Shown piece after piece: positions 14,794 to 23,551 of a DNA stretch of 64,000 bases. This DNA is from Massilia violaceinigra (GTDB lineage Bacteria > Pseudomonadota > Gammaproteobacteria > Burkholderiales > Burkholderiaceae_D). Made by a program: the position numbers and the translations under genes. Location of the stretch: positions 2,232,001-2,296,000 of the forward strand of contig NZ_CP024608.1 of assembly GCF_002752675.1 (NCBI RefSeq), in the 5' to 3' direction. A model generated the notes under the pieces. That model saw only the letters and a list, made by a program, of their open reading frames with translations, had not been told where the DNA came from and did no database searches. The stretch's first letter is position 1, and each line of letters starts with the position of its first letter.

Positions 14794-15033
14794 ATGAACA
14801 CTTTCTTAATAGCCCCATCTGGTATTGCTGACGCCGTCCTTGCCGCTGGTACGCAATCCATACTTGCGAGCCAATTAGGGGTGACGCAGCAGGTAGTGAG
14901 CAAATGGTTGCGTCGAGGCTGGGTTCCACTTCGCCGAGCGAACGAAATCGAAGCACGTTTCAAAATTTCTCGCGCTCGTCTGGTCAACCCGAAAATCATG
15001 ATCTTGCTTTTAGACGCGACCGACAGCCGGTAA
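14794..15033 (+). CDS. Cro/YdaS-like helix-turn-helix regulator
   Basis: A 79-residue protein of the YdaS/Cro type. The pattern GTQSILASQLGVTQQVVSKW followed by RRGWVPLRRANEIEARFKIS is typical of small phage HTH proteins that act as Cro. It is the first rightward gene, divergent from the repressor, and would favour lytic growth. An ATG at 14764 in the same frame overlaps the operator motif and seems less likely as the start. Confidence 0.8.
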   Translation: MNTFLIAPSGIADAVLAAGTQSILASQLGVTQQVVSKWLRRGWVPLRRANEIEARFKISRARLVNPKIMILLLDATDSR

Positions 15034-15118
15034 GTTCCAAAAAACTGAGTTTCTATTCGAACGCCACCGACCCGCAGGCGGCGCGTGGCCCCTTTACGCC
15101 CAAATTCTGGAGAACACT

Positions 15119-15226
15119 ATGAAAACCATCATCAAACGCACCGTCATGCAGTTGTACTGCCGCGAGCTGATCAAGGGCTCGACTGTCATCCGCGCGTTCA
15201 ATCGCTTCGCGCTGTGGGAGGCGTGA
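15119..15226 (+). CDS. Small phage protein (35 residues)
   Basis: A short ORF with CTGGAGAA eight bases before its ATG. The product MKTIIKRTVMQLYCRELIKG-onward is basic and has a plausible amphipathic helix. Its TGA overlaps the ATG of the next gene (TGATG), suggesting coupling. Function unknown. Confidence 0.5.
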   Translation: MKTIIKRTVMQLYCRELIKGSTVIRAFNRFALWEA

Positions 15227-15876
15227 TGGACGTTGCGCCGACATTGTCGTCGGCCTTCACAGCCGAGGACGGATTCGAATCGACGCTGCCGCTGGCGCCG
15301 TCCGTTCTGCTCGCGCACGGTTGGACTGGGCTCAGCCGGCCAAGCCGCACCAGCGGGCTAATCCTCGTTGAGACGTGGCCTAGTGCGAACGATTCGGGAT
15401 TTATTCACTATAGCTGCGTGGCGATGCCCGGCGGACTTGAGACTTATTCCAAGCGTGCCTTTGCGCCGAAGTGGGTCGGGATGGCCATAGACCTGATTCT
15501 CAAAAGCCACGGCAGTACTGCGGGCGAACTAACGTGGACCCGGATGAGGCACTCTCCGCGCCACGATGGCGCCGCTGGCAAACATGTGACCCAGGAATTC
15601 GTCTACTTCGTGACCGCTGGTGCATTCGTCAAAATCGGTAAGACGACCGGGCAGCCAGGCAGCAGAATAGCCGGCCTGCAAACCGGTTGCCCGTATCCGA
15701 TGACGCTGGCCGCGCATGAGCCGGGCGGCATCAAAGAAGAATTCGCGCTGCATCGCCGCTTCGCCGCGCAACGCGTCCGCGCCGATGGCGAGTGGTTCCA
15801 CAACGAAGGCCCGCTGCGCGCATACGTTCAGGCGTTGGCCGTCAAGAAAATACCAGCCGGGACGGTAAATCCATGA
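15226..15876 (+). CDS. Phage protein with C-terminal GIY-YIG-like (T5orf172) domain
   Basis: A 216-residue protein. Residues about 130-205 match the T5orf172/Mug113 type of GIY-YIG fold: FVYFVTAGAFVKIGKTTGQP, then a helix with basic residues and the later EFALHRRFAAQRVRADGEWF. The N-terminal 120 residues are not recognised. GGAGG lies five bases before the ATG. It begins the replication module, so a role in DNA processing is plausible but unproven. Confidence 0.72.
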   Translation: MDVAPTLSSAFTAEDGFESTLPLAPSVLLAHGWTGLSRPSRTSGLILVETWPSANDSGFIHYSCVAMPGGLETYSKRAFAPKWVGMAIDLILKSHGSTAGELTWTRMRHSPRHDGAAGKHVTQEFVYFVTAGAFVKIGKTTGQPGSRIAGLQTGCPYPMTLAAHEPGGIKEEFALHRRFAAQRVRADGEWFHNEGPLRAYVQALAVKKIPAGTVNP

Positions 15877-16757
15877 GCGCGCTGGTCAAGTACGACCAGG
15901 CCCGGCTGGCGCTGGCAGCCTGCCGCAACGTGGACGACATCAAGGATATTCGCGACAAATCTGAGGCGATGCGCCTCTACGCCAAGCAGGCGAACGACAC
16001 CGAGCTGGAGCAGTGGGCCGCCGAAATCAAGCTGCGGGCGCAGCGCGCCATCGGGGAAATCAGCGCCGGCCTGGAAAAGCAGAAGAATCAGGCCGCTCTT
16101 CCCTCCGGCGGGAAGAGCAAAAACGAGACATTAAAGGACGCAGGTATCTCGACCTCGACGGCCCACCGATATGAGCAGCTGGCCACCATTCCGCTGGCAG
16201 ATGTCGAGGCGCTGATCGCTAAGCATAAAGATGCTGGCAAGCCAGTTTCTGCCAAAGCTGTGTTGGCCACATTTGCCAAACCGGCCGCAGCTGCGGCCTC
16301 GGCCCGGGCCGCCACCGTTCAAGCCTCCGATGCTCCCGCCGAGGTTGGGGCACTCGATAATCCCGACGCGCCTCACTTCGACGCTGACGAGAGTGTGCTT
16401 CAGCCTGGCGCAGCGCCGGCGCCCGACGCGCACTTCGACTCGACCGAAGAAAATTTGACCGCCGACGAGCTTCTCGCTGTAGAGCAGGCAGAGGTCGCGC
16501 GACTGAGCGACGAAATCGGCCAGCTCCGCAACCGCATCGCCGTGCTGGAACAGGGAAGCGACGCGGCGCAGCTGCTGGCGCTGGAACGCGACCGCGACGG
16601 TTACCGCAACACTTCAACTGACCACTTCAACAAATGGGCCGCCGCGAACAAAAAGGCGATTGATTACAAGGCGCTGCTCGATCGACTGTGCAAGATCGCG
16701 GGCGTGTCGAAATACAGCGAATTGGCCGCACGCGTCACGCCGGCCGCGCGGAGCTGA
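15873..16757 (+). CDS. Phage protein of the replication module, hypothetical
   Basis: A 294-residue protein. The first 120 residues (VKYDQARLALAACRNVDDIK, then IKLRAQRAIGEI and STSTAHRYEQLATIPLADVE) resemble phage ParB-like/methyltransferase-associated helical domains. An Ala/Pro linker and a C-terminal coiled coil (VARLSDEIGQLRNRIAVLEQ) follow. It overlaps the previous stop by four bases and sits one base before the helicase. A DNA-binding partner of the helicase is a reasonable guess, not more. Confidence 0.65.
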   Translation: MSALVKYDQARLALAACRNVDDIKDIRDKSEAMRLYAKQANDTELEQWAAEIKLRAQRAIGEISAGLEKQKNQAALPSGGKSKNETLKDAGISTSTAHRYEQLATIPLADVEALIAKHKDAGKPVSAKAVLATFAKPAAAAASARAATVQASDAPAEVGALDNPDAPHFDADESVLQPGAAPAPDAHFDSTEENLTADELLAVEQAEVARLSDEIGQLRNRIAVLEQGSDAAQLLALERDRDGYRNTSTDHFNKWAAANKKAIDYKALLDRLCKIAGVSKYSELAARVTPAARS

Positions 16758-16758
16758 A

Positions 16759-18243
16759 ATGGCTGAGCTCGAACTACGTCCACTCCAGGTTCCTGTTGTC
16801 GCAGCTGCGCAGGACGCCTTCCGTCGTGCCAAGAACATCCTGATCCAAGCTCCGTGCGGGTTCGGCAAGACGGAGCTCGCCACGTACCTTCTCAAGATCA
16901 CGAAGCGAAAAGGCAACCGGGGCGCGTTCATCATGGACCGCATCGCGCTGGTCAACCAAGCATCGGAGCGCTTCAAAAAATACGGCTTGAGCCACGGCGT
17001 AACGCAGGCGCAGCACGACGACTTCGACCCGCTCGAACCGATCCAGGTTTGCAGCCTGCAGACGATCTCTGGATCACGCGGATGGCCGGACGTGAAGCTG
17101 CAGATCATCGACGAATGCCATGTGCTTTCCAAGAAGCTGCGCGAACGTCTGGCTGCGCGCGAGCGCTACACCATCGGCCTGACGGCTACGCCGTTCACAA
17201 AGGGTCTGGGAAAATATTTTGACGTGGTCATCAACGCCGCTACCACAAACCAGCTGATCCGCGAGGGCTGGCTGGTGCCGTTCCGCGTCTTTGCCGCATC
17301 CGAGCCGGACATGGCGGGCGCAAAGGTTGTCGCGGGAGAGTGGAGCGAAAAGGAGGCCGAGTCGCGCGCCATGCCGATCATTGGAGACGTGGTCGACGGC
17401 TATAAGATGCATGGCCAGGGTGAGAAGTTCATTGCGTTCGCTTCGTCGGTATCCCATGCCGAGGAAATGCAACGCCAGTTCATGGTGGCCGGCGTCGTTT
17501 GCAACCTGTACACCTACCGCCAGACCGACGACGAGCGCAACGCCGCCGTCGAAGAGTTCCGCAAGCCGGACAGCTATATTCGCGGGCTGATCAGTATCGA
17601 GAGCCTGACGCGCGGCTTCGACGTGCCCGACGTTCGGGTGCTGATCCTCGCGCGCCCGCTGCGCAAAGCCCTGGCGGTGCACATTCAGATGCTGGGCCGC
17701 GTGCTGCGCTGCTCGCCGGAGACTGGAAAGACCGAGGCGATCGTGCTCGATCACAGCGGCAACTGCATGCGCTTCTGGTCCGAAGTGCAGGATTTCTTCG
17801 AAAATGGCATTGAGGAGCTGGATGACGGCAAGCCGAAGGAAGCTAAGCCGACGGCCGAGAAGGAGAGCAAGCCGGCGAAGTGCCCGACCTGTTTCCACGT
17901 CCATGACGCGCGCCCCGCGTGCCCGTCTTGTGGCCATGTCTACGCCACATCCCGAGAGCTTCTGCACGTGGCCGGGACACTGGCAGAGGTGAAGCCTAGC
18001 GGGTCAGCGAAGCCAGCCATCACGCCGGAGGCGAGGGCCCGCTTCCACGCTGAGCTGCTGGGTTACGCCGCAGAGAAGGGCAAAAGCGCTTCATGGGTCA
18101 AAGCAAAATTCAAAGAAAAATATGACGCCTGGCCGCCATGCGCGTTGCCGGCGCCAGTCGAGGCGTCCACCGACACGCGCAGATGGATCACCTCCCGCAA
18201 CATGGCTTATGCCGCGCGCACGAAGAAAGCCGCACGCGTATGA
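16759..18243 (+). CDS. Phage superfamily 2 DNA/RNA helicase
   Basis: A 494-residue SF2 helicase. Motif I is APCGFGKTELA, motif II is IIDECH, motif III is GLTATPF, and motif VI is QMLGRVLRCSPETGKTE. A zinc-ribbon-like CPTC-x13-CPSC lies around residues 380-400. It probably unwinds DNA during phage replication. It follows the previous gene immediately and overlaps the primase start by four bases, so the three are one translation unit. Confidence 0.9.
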   Translation: MAELELRPLQVPVVAAAQDAFRRAKNILIQAPCGFGKTELATYLLKITKRKGNRGAFIMDRIALVNQASERFKKYGLSHGVTQAQHDDFDPLEPIQVCSLQTISGSRGWPDVKLQIIDECHVLSKKLRERLAARERYTIGLTATPFTKGLGKYFDVVINAATTNQLIREGWLVPFRVFAASEPDMAGAKVVAGEWSEKEAESRAMPIIGDVVDGYKMHGQGEKFIAFASSVSHAEEMQRQFMVAGVVCNLYTYRQTDDERNAAVEEFRKPDSYIRGLISIESLTRGFDVPDVRVLILARPLRKALAVHIQMLGRVLRCSPETGKTEAIVLDHSGNCMRFWSEVQDFFENGIEELDDGKPKEAKPTAEKESKPAKCPTCFHVHDARPACPSCGHVYATSRELLHVAGTLAEVKPSGSAKPAITPEARARFHAELLGYAAEKGKSASWVKAKFKEKYDAWPPCALPAPVEASTDTRRWITSRNMAYAARTKKAARV

Positions 18244-19199
18244 GCGACTTCCTACAATTCGTCCAAGCGAACCGAATCATCGTGCCGGATACGTTCACGC
18301 CTGGCCGCTGGATTCGTTGCCGGACCGAGAGCCACCCGCGCAAGAAGAACGGCAGCATCAAGCTGGCCGACGACGGCCTGGTCGGCTGGTGCCAGGACTA
18401 CGCCGTGCACGCCGAGCCGGTGATGTGGCGCGCCAGCGATGACGCCGCTGCGATGGCCGCGCCAATCGACCGCGCCGCCATCGCACGCCGCCAGGAAGAG
18501 CGTCGCGCCGCTCTGTGTGAGGCCACTCTGGGCGCGCGCGCCTTCTACGAGAAGTGCGCACCGCTGCGCGACAGTCACCCGTACCTGGTGGGTAAGGGCC
18601 TGGGCGTGGCGGGCTGCGTCGGCCTGCGTGTCGACGCAGCCGGCTGGCTCGTGGTCCCGATGCTCTACAACGGCAAGATTCTCAGCGTGCAGCGCATTTC
18701 GCCAGACGGCGAGAAGAAATTCCATTTCGGCGCCACGACAAAGTGTGCGTATTACGCCCTCGAGCGGGCCGGTGCTGCCGTCACAGTTCTCGTCGAAGGC
18801 TTCGCCACCGGCCTGACTGTCTTCCAAGCCATCCCGAATTGCCGCGTCATCGTCGCGTTCAACGCCGGAAATCTTCCCGTCGTCGCGGATCGCATGGACC
18901 GCTCCGGTATGGGCGTCGTCTGCGCCGACAACGACCACGAGACTGCCGCGCGCATTGGGCGCAACCCTGGCCTTGATGCTGCCCACGCCGCCGCCGAGCT
19001 GCTGGGGGTGGGCGTCGCGGTGCCGGCGTGCGCTGGCAGCGACTGGAACGATTACGCCATGGAGAAGATCGAACTGGAGCTGGAAGGCCAGGCGTTTAGC
19101 TTCAGCCGGAAACGCACGGTGCTGCAGGTGCAGGCGAGCGTCTTCGCCGACATCAAGCTGAAGGTCATGCGGGAAGCGCGGCTGCTGCGCGCGAAGTAG
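18240..19199 (+). CDS. Phage primase with TOPRIM domain
   Basis: A 319-residue protein. A short N-terminal region with Cys/His residues (RWIRCRTESHP) is followed by a primase-like zinc-binding remnant, then the TOPRIM fold with VLVEGFATGLTV and VVCADND (catalytic acidic residues). It likely makes primers for phage DNA synthesis together with the adjacent SF2 helicase. The start overlaps the helicase stop. Confidence 0.85.
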   Translation: MSDFLQFVQANRIIVPDTFTPGRWIRCRTESHPRKKNGSIKLADDGLVGWCQDYAVHAEPVMWRASDDAAAMAAPIDRAAIARRQEERRAALCEATLGARAFYEKCAPLRDSHPYLVGKGLGVAGCVGLRVDAAGWLVVPMLYNGKILSVQRISPDGEKKFHFGATTKCAYYALERAGAAVTVLVEGFATGLTVFQAIPNCRVIVAFNAGNLPVVADRMDRSGMGVVCADNDHETAARIGRNPGLDAAHAAAELLGVGVAVPACAGSDWNDYAMEKIELELEGQAFSFSRKRTVLQVQASVFADIKLKVMREARLLRAK

Positions 19200-19210
19200 G
19201 GCAGCAGCCT

Positions 19211-19249
19211 GCATTCGACTTCGTGCGAATTTCGTTCGAAGCCGAATGC
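19211..19249. repeat. 39-bp near-palindrome in a 480-bp gap without genes
   Basis: GCATTCG-x-CTTCG ... CGAAG-x-CGAATGC forms a long interrupted stem just after the primase gene. It could be a terminator-like or processing stem or part of a replication origin. The rest of 19200-19682 holds only low-quality ORFs with shadow composition, so I see no gene there. Confidence 0.5.
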
Positions 19250-19682
19250 AGTACCAGATAAAGGGTCGCGTTTGAAACACGGACCAGGTGGAGCGGACGA
19301 CACCAGAAAAACGTGCAAGGGCCTGAATCGGCTCACACCGCAAAAAGACCGACAGCACCGTCGAACACCAAGGCACAGCACGAACAAGGCGCAGAGGGGG
19401 CCTTGCCGAGGCCTGAGAGCACAGGCCGAAGCGAACAGAGGTACAGAGTTGGAATGCTTGGCTCGTTCGGCAGGCGCATTCACCAGAGTGCGCCAATCGA
19501 AAGAGCGAGGGGGCGGCCTGGGCGAGCCGTAGCGGAACTGACCATCCGTGAATACGTCACTTTCGATACAAGTTTTTGCTGATTTTGCTCGGGGGGCCAG
19601 GAACACCTAACCCTCATACCTATCAACTGCGGAGGGGTTCCAACCAACCCCTCTAAATGACAACTATGGCCAAGAGAAAAGC

Positions 19683-19904
19683 ATGACGAAAAACGACCGC
19701 CCGGTTCCCGCAAAGATTGAGCAGCGCCTGATGGAGTTACTGAAAATGAAGGAGTTCGATATGCAAGAAGTGACCTGGTGCCGCGCGACTTACTGGGCTC
19801 GCCGCGGCGACTGGCACGCCATCCTGGTGGCCTGCCACGACACGGCGCTGGCGCGGATCGCAACCGAAGCCGCGGCTGCCTGCGCGACCGAGGTGCGCCC
19901 ATGA
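19683..19904 (+). CDS. Small phage protein, hypothetical
   Basis: A 73-residue protein (MTKNDRPVPAKIEQRLMELL at its start) with no recognised domain. It overlaps the next gene by four bases and precedes the late-regulator-like gene. Confidence 0.6.
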   Translation: MTKNDRPVPAKIEQRLMELLKMKEFDMQEVTWCRATYWARRGDWHAILVACHDTALARIATEAAAACATEVRP

Positions 19905-20389
19905 GCAAGCGCCCGATACTCACTCTGCGCTGGCCTGTCAAGACAGCGCCCGTACCGGACATCGTCTTCGTCGACGTGACCGAAGACAGCTCGCCGCCAG
20001 CGCTCAAACCTGTACGCGTTGCCACGCTGCCGCCAGTGGTGCGCAACACTGTGGAGCAAGAGCACTACCAAAACGTGGTGCGCATGCTTGATGGATGGGC
20101 CGACTGGATCAGAACAGGCGAGCCGATTGCCGAAGGCGCGCCAAGGCAATGCCTGGGCGCCCCGGATGCACGCATTCACAGCTTTGAGGACATGGAGATC
20201 GAGGTCAACAAGCGCCTGGTCCGCGAAGTGCATACGGCCGTCTGGGAGCTGCAGGTAATCGAGCGCGAGGCAGTTATGACCCATTACGGTCTCAAGACAC
20301 GCGGCGTCTGGCGTGCAGACTTTGCCAAGGTGTTCGATCAGGCAGTCGACAGTTTGTTCAAGATCCTCAAGGACCGCGTGGCCTGTTGA
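19901..20389 (+). CDS. Phage protein, possible late transcription regulator
   Basis: A 162-residue protein. The C-terminal part (IEREAVMTHYGLKTRGVWRA, then VFDQAVDSLFKIL) resembles small antiterminator or late-regulator proteins placed between replication and packaging modules. The resemblance is weak and the position is the main argument. The start overlaps the preceding gene. Confidence 0.5.
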   Translation: MSKRPILTLRWPVKTAPVPDIVFVDVTEDSSPPALKPVRVATLPPVVRNTVEQEHYQNVVRMLDGWADWIRTGEPIAEGAPRQCLGAPDARIHSFEDMEIEVNKRLVREVHTAVWELQVIEREAVMTHYGLKTRGVWRADFAKVFDQAVDSLFKILKDRVAC

Positions 20390-20408
20390 TGCTTCAGCAG
20401 CAGATCTT

Positions 20409-20560
20409 TTAGGGTAGCGAGGCGGCCCATTCTGCGCGATGATCTTGCTCGACGATGTTGTTGAGGTATTTGATTTGGCGCACCACGATCGGCACGCCGC
20501 GACCGGCGGTTATCGCATGTATCGCCGACATGATTGCGCCGCCGACGTTCGCTGAGCGAC
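20409..20560 (-). pseudogene. Remnant of an IS6-type transposase
   Basis: On the minus strand one frame reads ITAGRGVPIVVRQIKYLN then NIVEQDHR, the hallmark stretch of the DDE catalytic domain of IS6/IS26-type transposases. It is open for only about 50 codons, has no start and lacks the IKR continuation of the family. It is a scrap left beside a PEP-CTERM cargo gene. Confidence 0.65.
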
Positions 20561-20600
20561 AGAACCTCCGGGGGGGCTGTGCCAGCGCAGTGCCGGTTTG

Positions 20601-21365
20601 CTATCTGGCGCCCTTGCGACGGGTGCAGAAGCCCACTAAGCCCAGGCCGGCCAACAGCATGGCGTAGCTTTCCGGCTCAGGCACTGCCGACACTACCCGT
20701 GCCACGGCGTCGGTGCTGAAGCGTATGCTTCCCATGACTTCTTGCTGGTTGGAATGCAAATAGCCGGACATCTTGTACGTTTGCGTGCCAGAGGTGAATT
20801 TGCTGTATGACTCCGTGAAATCCATCATTTCGGCGTTGTCCGACCCGTACCTGCTGCTTATGTCTCCTTGCATTCTGACATTCATGACCGCCGAGTCGCC
20901 CGGACCCAGAGGAGAGACCTCTCCGGAAATCTCTGCGACGGCGGAAAACATGATTCCTGTATTCGGACTTAAAATGAATGTACTGGAATGGGTCGTACTT
21001 GCGGACATCGATCCGTTCAAGAGCATGGCGCCATCAACGTGCGCCAGCGAACGCCAACTGCTTGCATCGGACCGGGTGCTTGCGAAGCCACCACGACTGC
21101 TGATTGAGGTTGTGCCCAAGGTGTGGATGGAATCGGCGGCGATGACCTCGTTTTCGAGGGTGTGCAAACTGAAGCTCCTATCCATGAACTCGGTAAAGAC
21201 AATACTTGGAGTAATGTTGTCGTTCAAGTCGAGATCGATCAGCTGATACCGGTACTGGGAAATTCCGGCGGACATGTCGATCGATTGCGCATGGGCGGAG
21301 CTGCTTGCAATGGCGGCGGCGGCAGCCAGGACGCAATACGCTAGTCTAGAAGAAAATTTGGGCAT
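20601..21365 (-). CDS. PEP-CTERM sorting-domain protein (prophage cargo)
   Basis: A 254-residue exported protein: signal peptide ending SSSAHAQ, a beta-sheet-like body rich in Ser and Thr, and the PEP-CTERM tail VPEPESYAMLLAGLGLVGFC followed by TRRKGAR. It is encoded against the direction of the surrounding phage genes, between an IS scrap and the small RNA region, so it is probably cargo (a moron) rather than a virion gene. Its surface role requires a host exosortase outside the window. Confidence 0.88.
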   Translation of the reverse strand: MPKFSSRLAYCVLAAAAAIASSSAHAQSIDMSAGISQYRYQLIDLDLNDNITPSIVFTEFMDRSFSLHTLENEVIAADSIHTLGTTSISSRGGFASTRSDASSWRSLAHVDGAMLLNGSMSASTTHSSTFILSPNTGIMFSAVAEISGEVSPLGPGDSAVMNVRMQGDISSRYGSDNAEMMDFTESYSKFTSGTQTYKMSGYLHSNQQEVMGSIRFSTDAVARVVSAVPEPESYAMLLAGLGLVGFCTRRKGAR

Positions 21366-21579
21366 TAGGTGCTTTCATGGTAAGCGGAGCCGGTTATCGA
21401 CTACCTTGTATTATTGTAAACATATTGTATATGAATGGCTATTTCAAAAACCAAGCACAACACTGAGTTAATTTACAATGCTGGCCGGATCTTGCCGCAA
21501 TGCACTGAGGTACAAGAAAATATGTACGCATGCGCTCCGATGCCGTTTTTGAATCTCTGCAAATAAATTTCCACAATTC

Positions 21580-21671
21580 ATTGACACTACGGCCCGGCAT
21601 AGTAGAATAGCTGCCATCGGGACTTCTTGCGCCCGGAAATAAAGCCCGCACCGAAAGGTGGCGGGCTTTTT
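21580..21671 (+). ncRNA. Candidate small RNA unit 1 (promoter plus terminator)
   Basis: TTGACA (21580-21585), a 16-bp spacer and TAGAAT (21602-21607) form a strong sigma-70 promoter. Only about 30 bases later begins the intrinsic terminator AGCCCGC...GCGGGCT with T5 (21641-21671). No ORF fits between. A transcript of about 55-60 nt is predicted. The 635-bp stretch 21366-22000 contains this and the next two elements and no gene. Confidence 0.6.
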
Positions 21672-21691
21672 GCATTGGTCTGCGCGTTCCG

Positions 21692-21840
21692 GTTGACCTC
21701 ATGCAAATATCGTCTACAATCGCACCTTCAACTGATTCATAGATTAACTAGACGCGGCAAGGTTCCCTGGTGGGAGCCTCCCGCGCACTCGGAAGAAGCG
21801 CAAAAGCCCCTGCCTCAGCAATGACGCAGGGGCTTTTGCA
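21692..21840 (+). ncRNA. Candidate small RNA unit 2 (promoter plus terminator)
   Basis: TTGACC (21692-21697), a 16-bp spacer and TACAAT (21714-21719) are followed about 80 bases later by the terminator AAAAGCCCCTGC/GCAGGGGCTTTT (21802-21839). A stem GGGAGCC/GGTTCCC-like pairing lies inside. A transcript of roughly 115 nt is predicted, without a credible ORF. Confidence 0.6.
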
Positions 21841-21877
21841 TTGCGCGCCAGCTTTTCAATATCAACCAACTTTCTAC

Positions 21878-21906
21878 GCCTCGCCCCTAACCGGTCGAGG
21901 CATTTT
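21878..21906 (+). terminator. Third terminator-like hairpin
   Basis: GCCTCG/CGAGGC with a 12-base loop and a T5 tail, 95 bp before the Rha-type gene. It could end a third short transcript or attenuate readthrough into the late genes. Confidence 0.55.
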
Positions 21907-22000
21907 TCGTTCTACGCGCAGATAGGGTTGCAACCCGAAGAGCAGCTCGTCACTGCTTCTGCGCACCCATTTCAACGACGACCACTGACGAAGGAAATGT

Positions 22001-22513
22001 ATGCAAAGCACCCTGAACCTTGCTGGGCTGGTAGCTGTGAGCACCGATGGCGAACTCCGTGCCTCGTCGCTCGTTCTTGCGCGCGGCATCGGGCAGCCAC
22101 ACGCGACAGTAATCAAACTGGCCCGAAAGCACGTGTCCGATTTGGAACAATTGGGCAGGGTCGGATTTGAAATCCAACCCTTTGACACGGAAGGAGGCAT
22201 ACAGCGCCGCGAGATCGCAATGCTCAATGAATCTCAATCCACGCTGCTGATCGCGCTGATGCGCAACAGTAAGAAGGTGGTCGAGTTCAAGATCGCCTTG
22301 GTGAAAGAGTTCTACCGCATGCGCGATGCTTTGTCGCGCGGCGAGCGCAACCTGTGGCAGCAGATGCAGGCATTGATCGCCAAAGAGGTGGCATCCGAAG
22401 TGCGCGCGTCGTTCGGCTCGCACCTGATGCTGGACCGAAAGCGCGAACTTCCAAGTTTGCGTGATGAGCGCCATTTGCTCGAGACCGCGATTCAACCCTC
22501 GCTGCTCAACTGA
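22001..22513 (+). CDS. Rha-family phage regulatory protein
   Basis: A 170-residue protein. The N-terminal part has the Rha pattern: a beta element, then LVLARGIGQPHATVIKLARK (helix-turn-helix-like), and RREIAMLNESQSTLLIALMR followed by FKIALVKEFYRMRDAL. Rha-type proteins interfere with infection when a particular host factor is missing and are common near late modules. GAAGGAAATGT precedes the start. Confidence 0.82.
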   Translation: MQSTLNLAGLVAVSTDGELRASSLVLARGIGQPHATVIKLARKHVSDLEQLGRVGFEIQPFDTEGGIQRREIAMLNESQSTLLIALMRNSKKVVEFKIALVKEFYRMRDALSRGERNLWQQMQALIAKEVASEVRASFGSHLMLDRKRELPSLRDERHLLETAIQPSLLN

Positions 22514-22532
22514 CCTGTCCGGACGGCTCGCC

Positions 22533-22694
22533 ATGACCGACACCACCAAGCCTGACAAGCGCAAGGTGCGCGCTTACATGGACCGGCGCACGCACGCCGA
22601 GCACGACGATCCACCACCAAGCCCCGACGACATTCGCCGAGAGCTGGGCTGGGGCCTCATCCCCCACAACGACGAAACGGAAGACCAGCCATGA
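22533..22694 (+). CDS. Small phage protein, hypothetical
   Basis: A 53-residue charged protein (KPDKRKVRAYMDRRTHAEHD) with no recognised domain. It overlaps the next gene by four bases. Confidence 0.5.
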   Translation: MTDTTKPDKRKVRAYMDRRTHAEHDDPPPSPDDIRRELGWGLIPHNDETEDQP

Positions 22695-23017
22695 GAATCT
22701 CAGGTGACCCGCAGCACCCGGACTACAACGCCGCCATGCTGCCCGCCGACGTGTACCTGAACGGCGAGCAGCTAGTCGGCTGCATCTTTGCGGACGAGGA
22801 CGCAGGCGAGGCAATCTGTTACGCCCCTGACAAACGAGGGGGCCCATACCTGGTTGGCGACGAGATCGCTATCGATGTGAAGCGTGGGCATATCCGCATC
22901 GAGAAGATGACGGAGCCGGGCCCCGATGGCTTCGATGCCTGGATGCGCGCCCGCACGCAGGCGGCGCACGCCGCATACATGGCACGGCACAGCGCCGGCG
23001 GTAAGGCTTACCAATGA
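22691..23017 (+). CDS. Phage protein, hypothetical
   Basis: A 108-residue protein. DVYLNGEQLVGCIFADEDAG and DEIAIDVKRGHIRIE look like a small beta-sheet domain found in phage proteins of unknown function. It overlaps both neighbours by four bases. Confidence 0.6.
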   Translation: MRISGDPQHPDYNAAMLPADVYLNGEQLVGCIFADEDAGEAICYAPDKRGGPYLVGDEIAIDVKRGHIRIEKMTEPGPDGFDAWMRARTQAAHAAYMARHSAGGKAYQ

Positions 23018-23214
23018 CCAGCGCGCTTGTCCGGCTGGTAACCGCCGGCATCCTCGTGGCGCTGAGCTACATCGGTGCCGCAATGTATCCGACGCTCGGA
23101 TGGGCGCTTGGGTGGCCCGCAGGGCTGGCGTATTGCTGGATCGTTCGCCCATGGCTGCGCGAGCCCCTGTTCGAGCGCCGGGCCGTTCAACAGCGCCCTG
23201 ACGGGAAGAAGTAG
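23014..23214 (+). CDS. Small phage membrane protein
   Basis: A 66-residue protein with two hydrophobic segments (VTAGILVALSYIGAAM and WPAGLAYCWIV). It overlaps the previous gene by four bases. Function unknown; the site before HNH and terminase is outside the lysis cassette. Confidence 0.55.
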   Translation: MTSALVRLVTAGILVALSYIGAAMYPTLGWALGWPAGLAYCWIVRPWLREPLFERRAVQQRPDGKK

Positions 23215-23220
23215 CGCTAC

Positions 23221-23551
23221 ATGGCCTGGTCCAAGCTATCCCGGCAAGAACGCGGCTACGGCGCAGCATGGGATCGAGTTCGCAAGGTAGTGATGCAGCG
23301 GGACGGTGGCCTGTGTCAGGTGTGCCTCAAGGCGGGCCGCTACGGCGTCATCGCGTACGCGGTCGACCATGTGGTGAGCAAGGCCAAGTGCGCGGCGCTG
23401 TGCTGGTCTGACGCACGCACAGATGACCCCAGCAACCTCCAGGCGATCTGTGCACCGTGCCACGAGATCAAGACTGAGGTGGAACAAGGCAAGGCCAAGC
23501 GGCCCGAAGGTTGTCATCGGGTTGGACGGCTGGCCAGTCTCTCCGCAGTAG
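23221..23551 (+). CDS. HNH endonuclease of the packaging module (apparent frameshift near its 3' end)
   Basis: Residues 1-95 give a clear HNH nuclease: CQVCLKAGR, YAVDHVVSKAKC (first His), and NLQAICAPCHEIKT. Such enzymes assist terminase cutting in HK97-like phages. The expected C-terminus DGWPVSPQ-stop is present but in the +1 frame, with one extra G in the run at 23519-23521; in the 0 frame the ORF runs on without a stop into the terminase small subunit (to 24084). The frameshifted end is given here. Confidence 0.72.

Noticed and set aside
19313..19582. Plus-strand ORF of 89 residues after the primase gene
   Set aside because: Composition is shadow-like, there is no ribosome site, and similar weak ORFs exist on the other strand.
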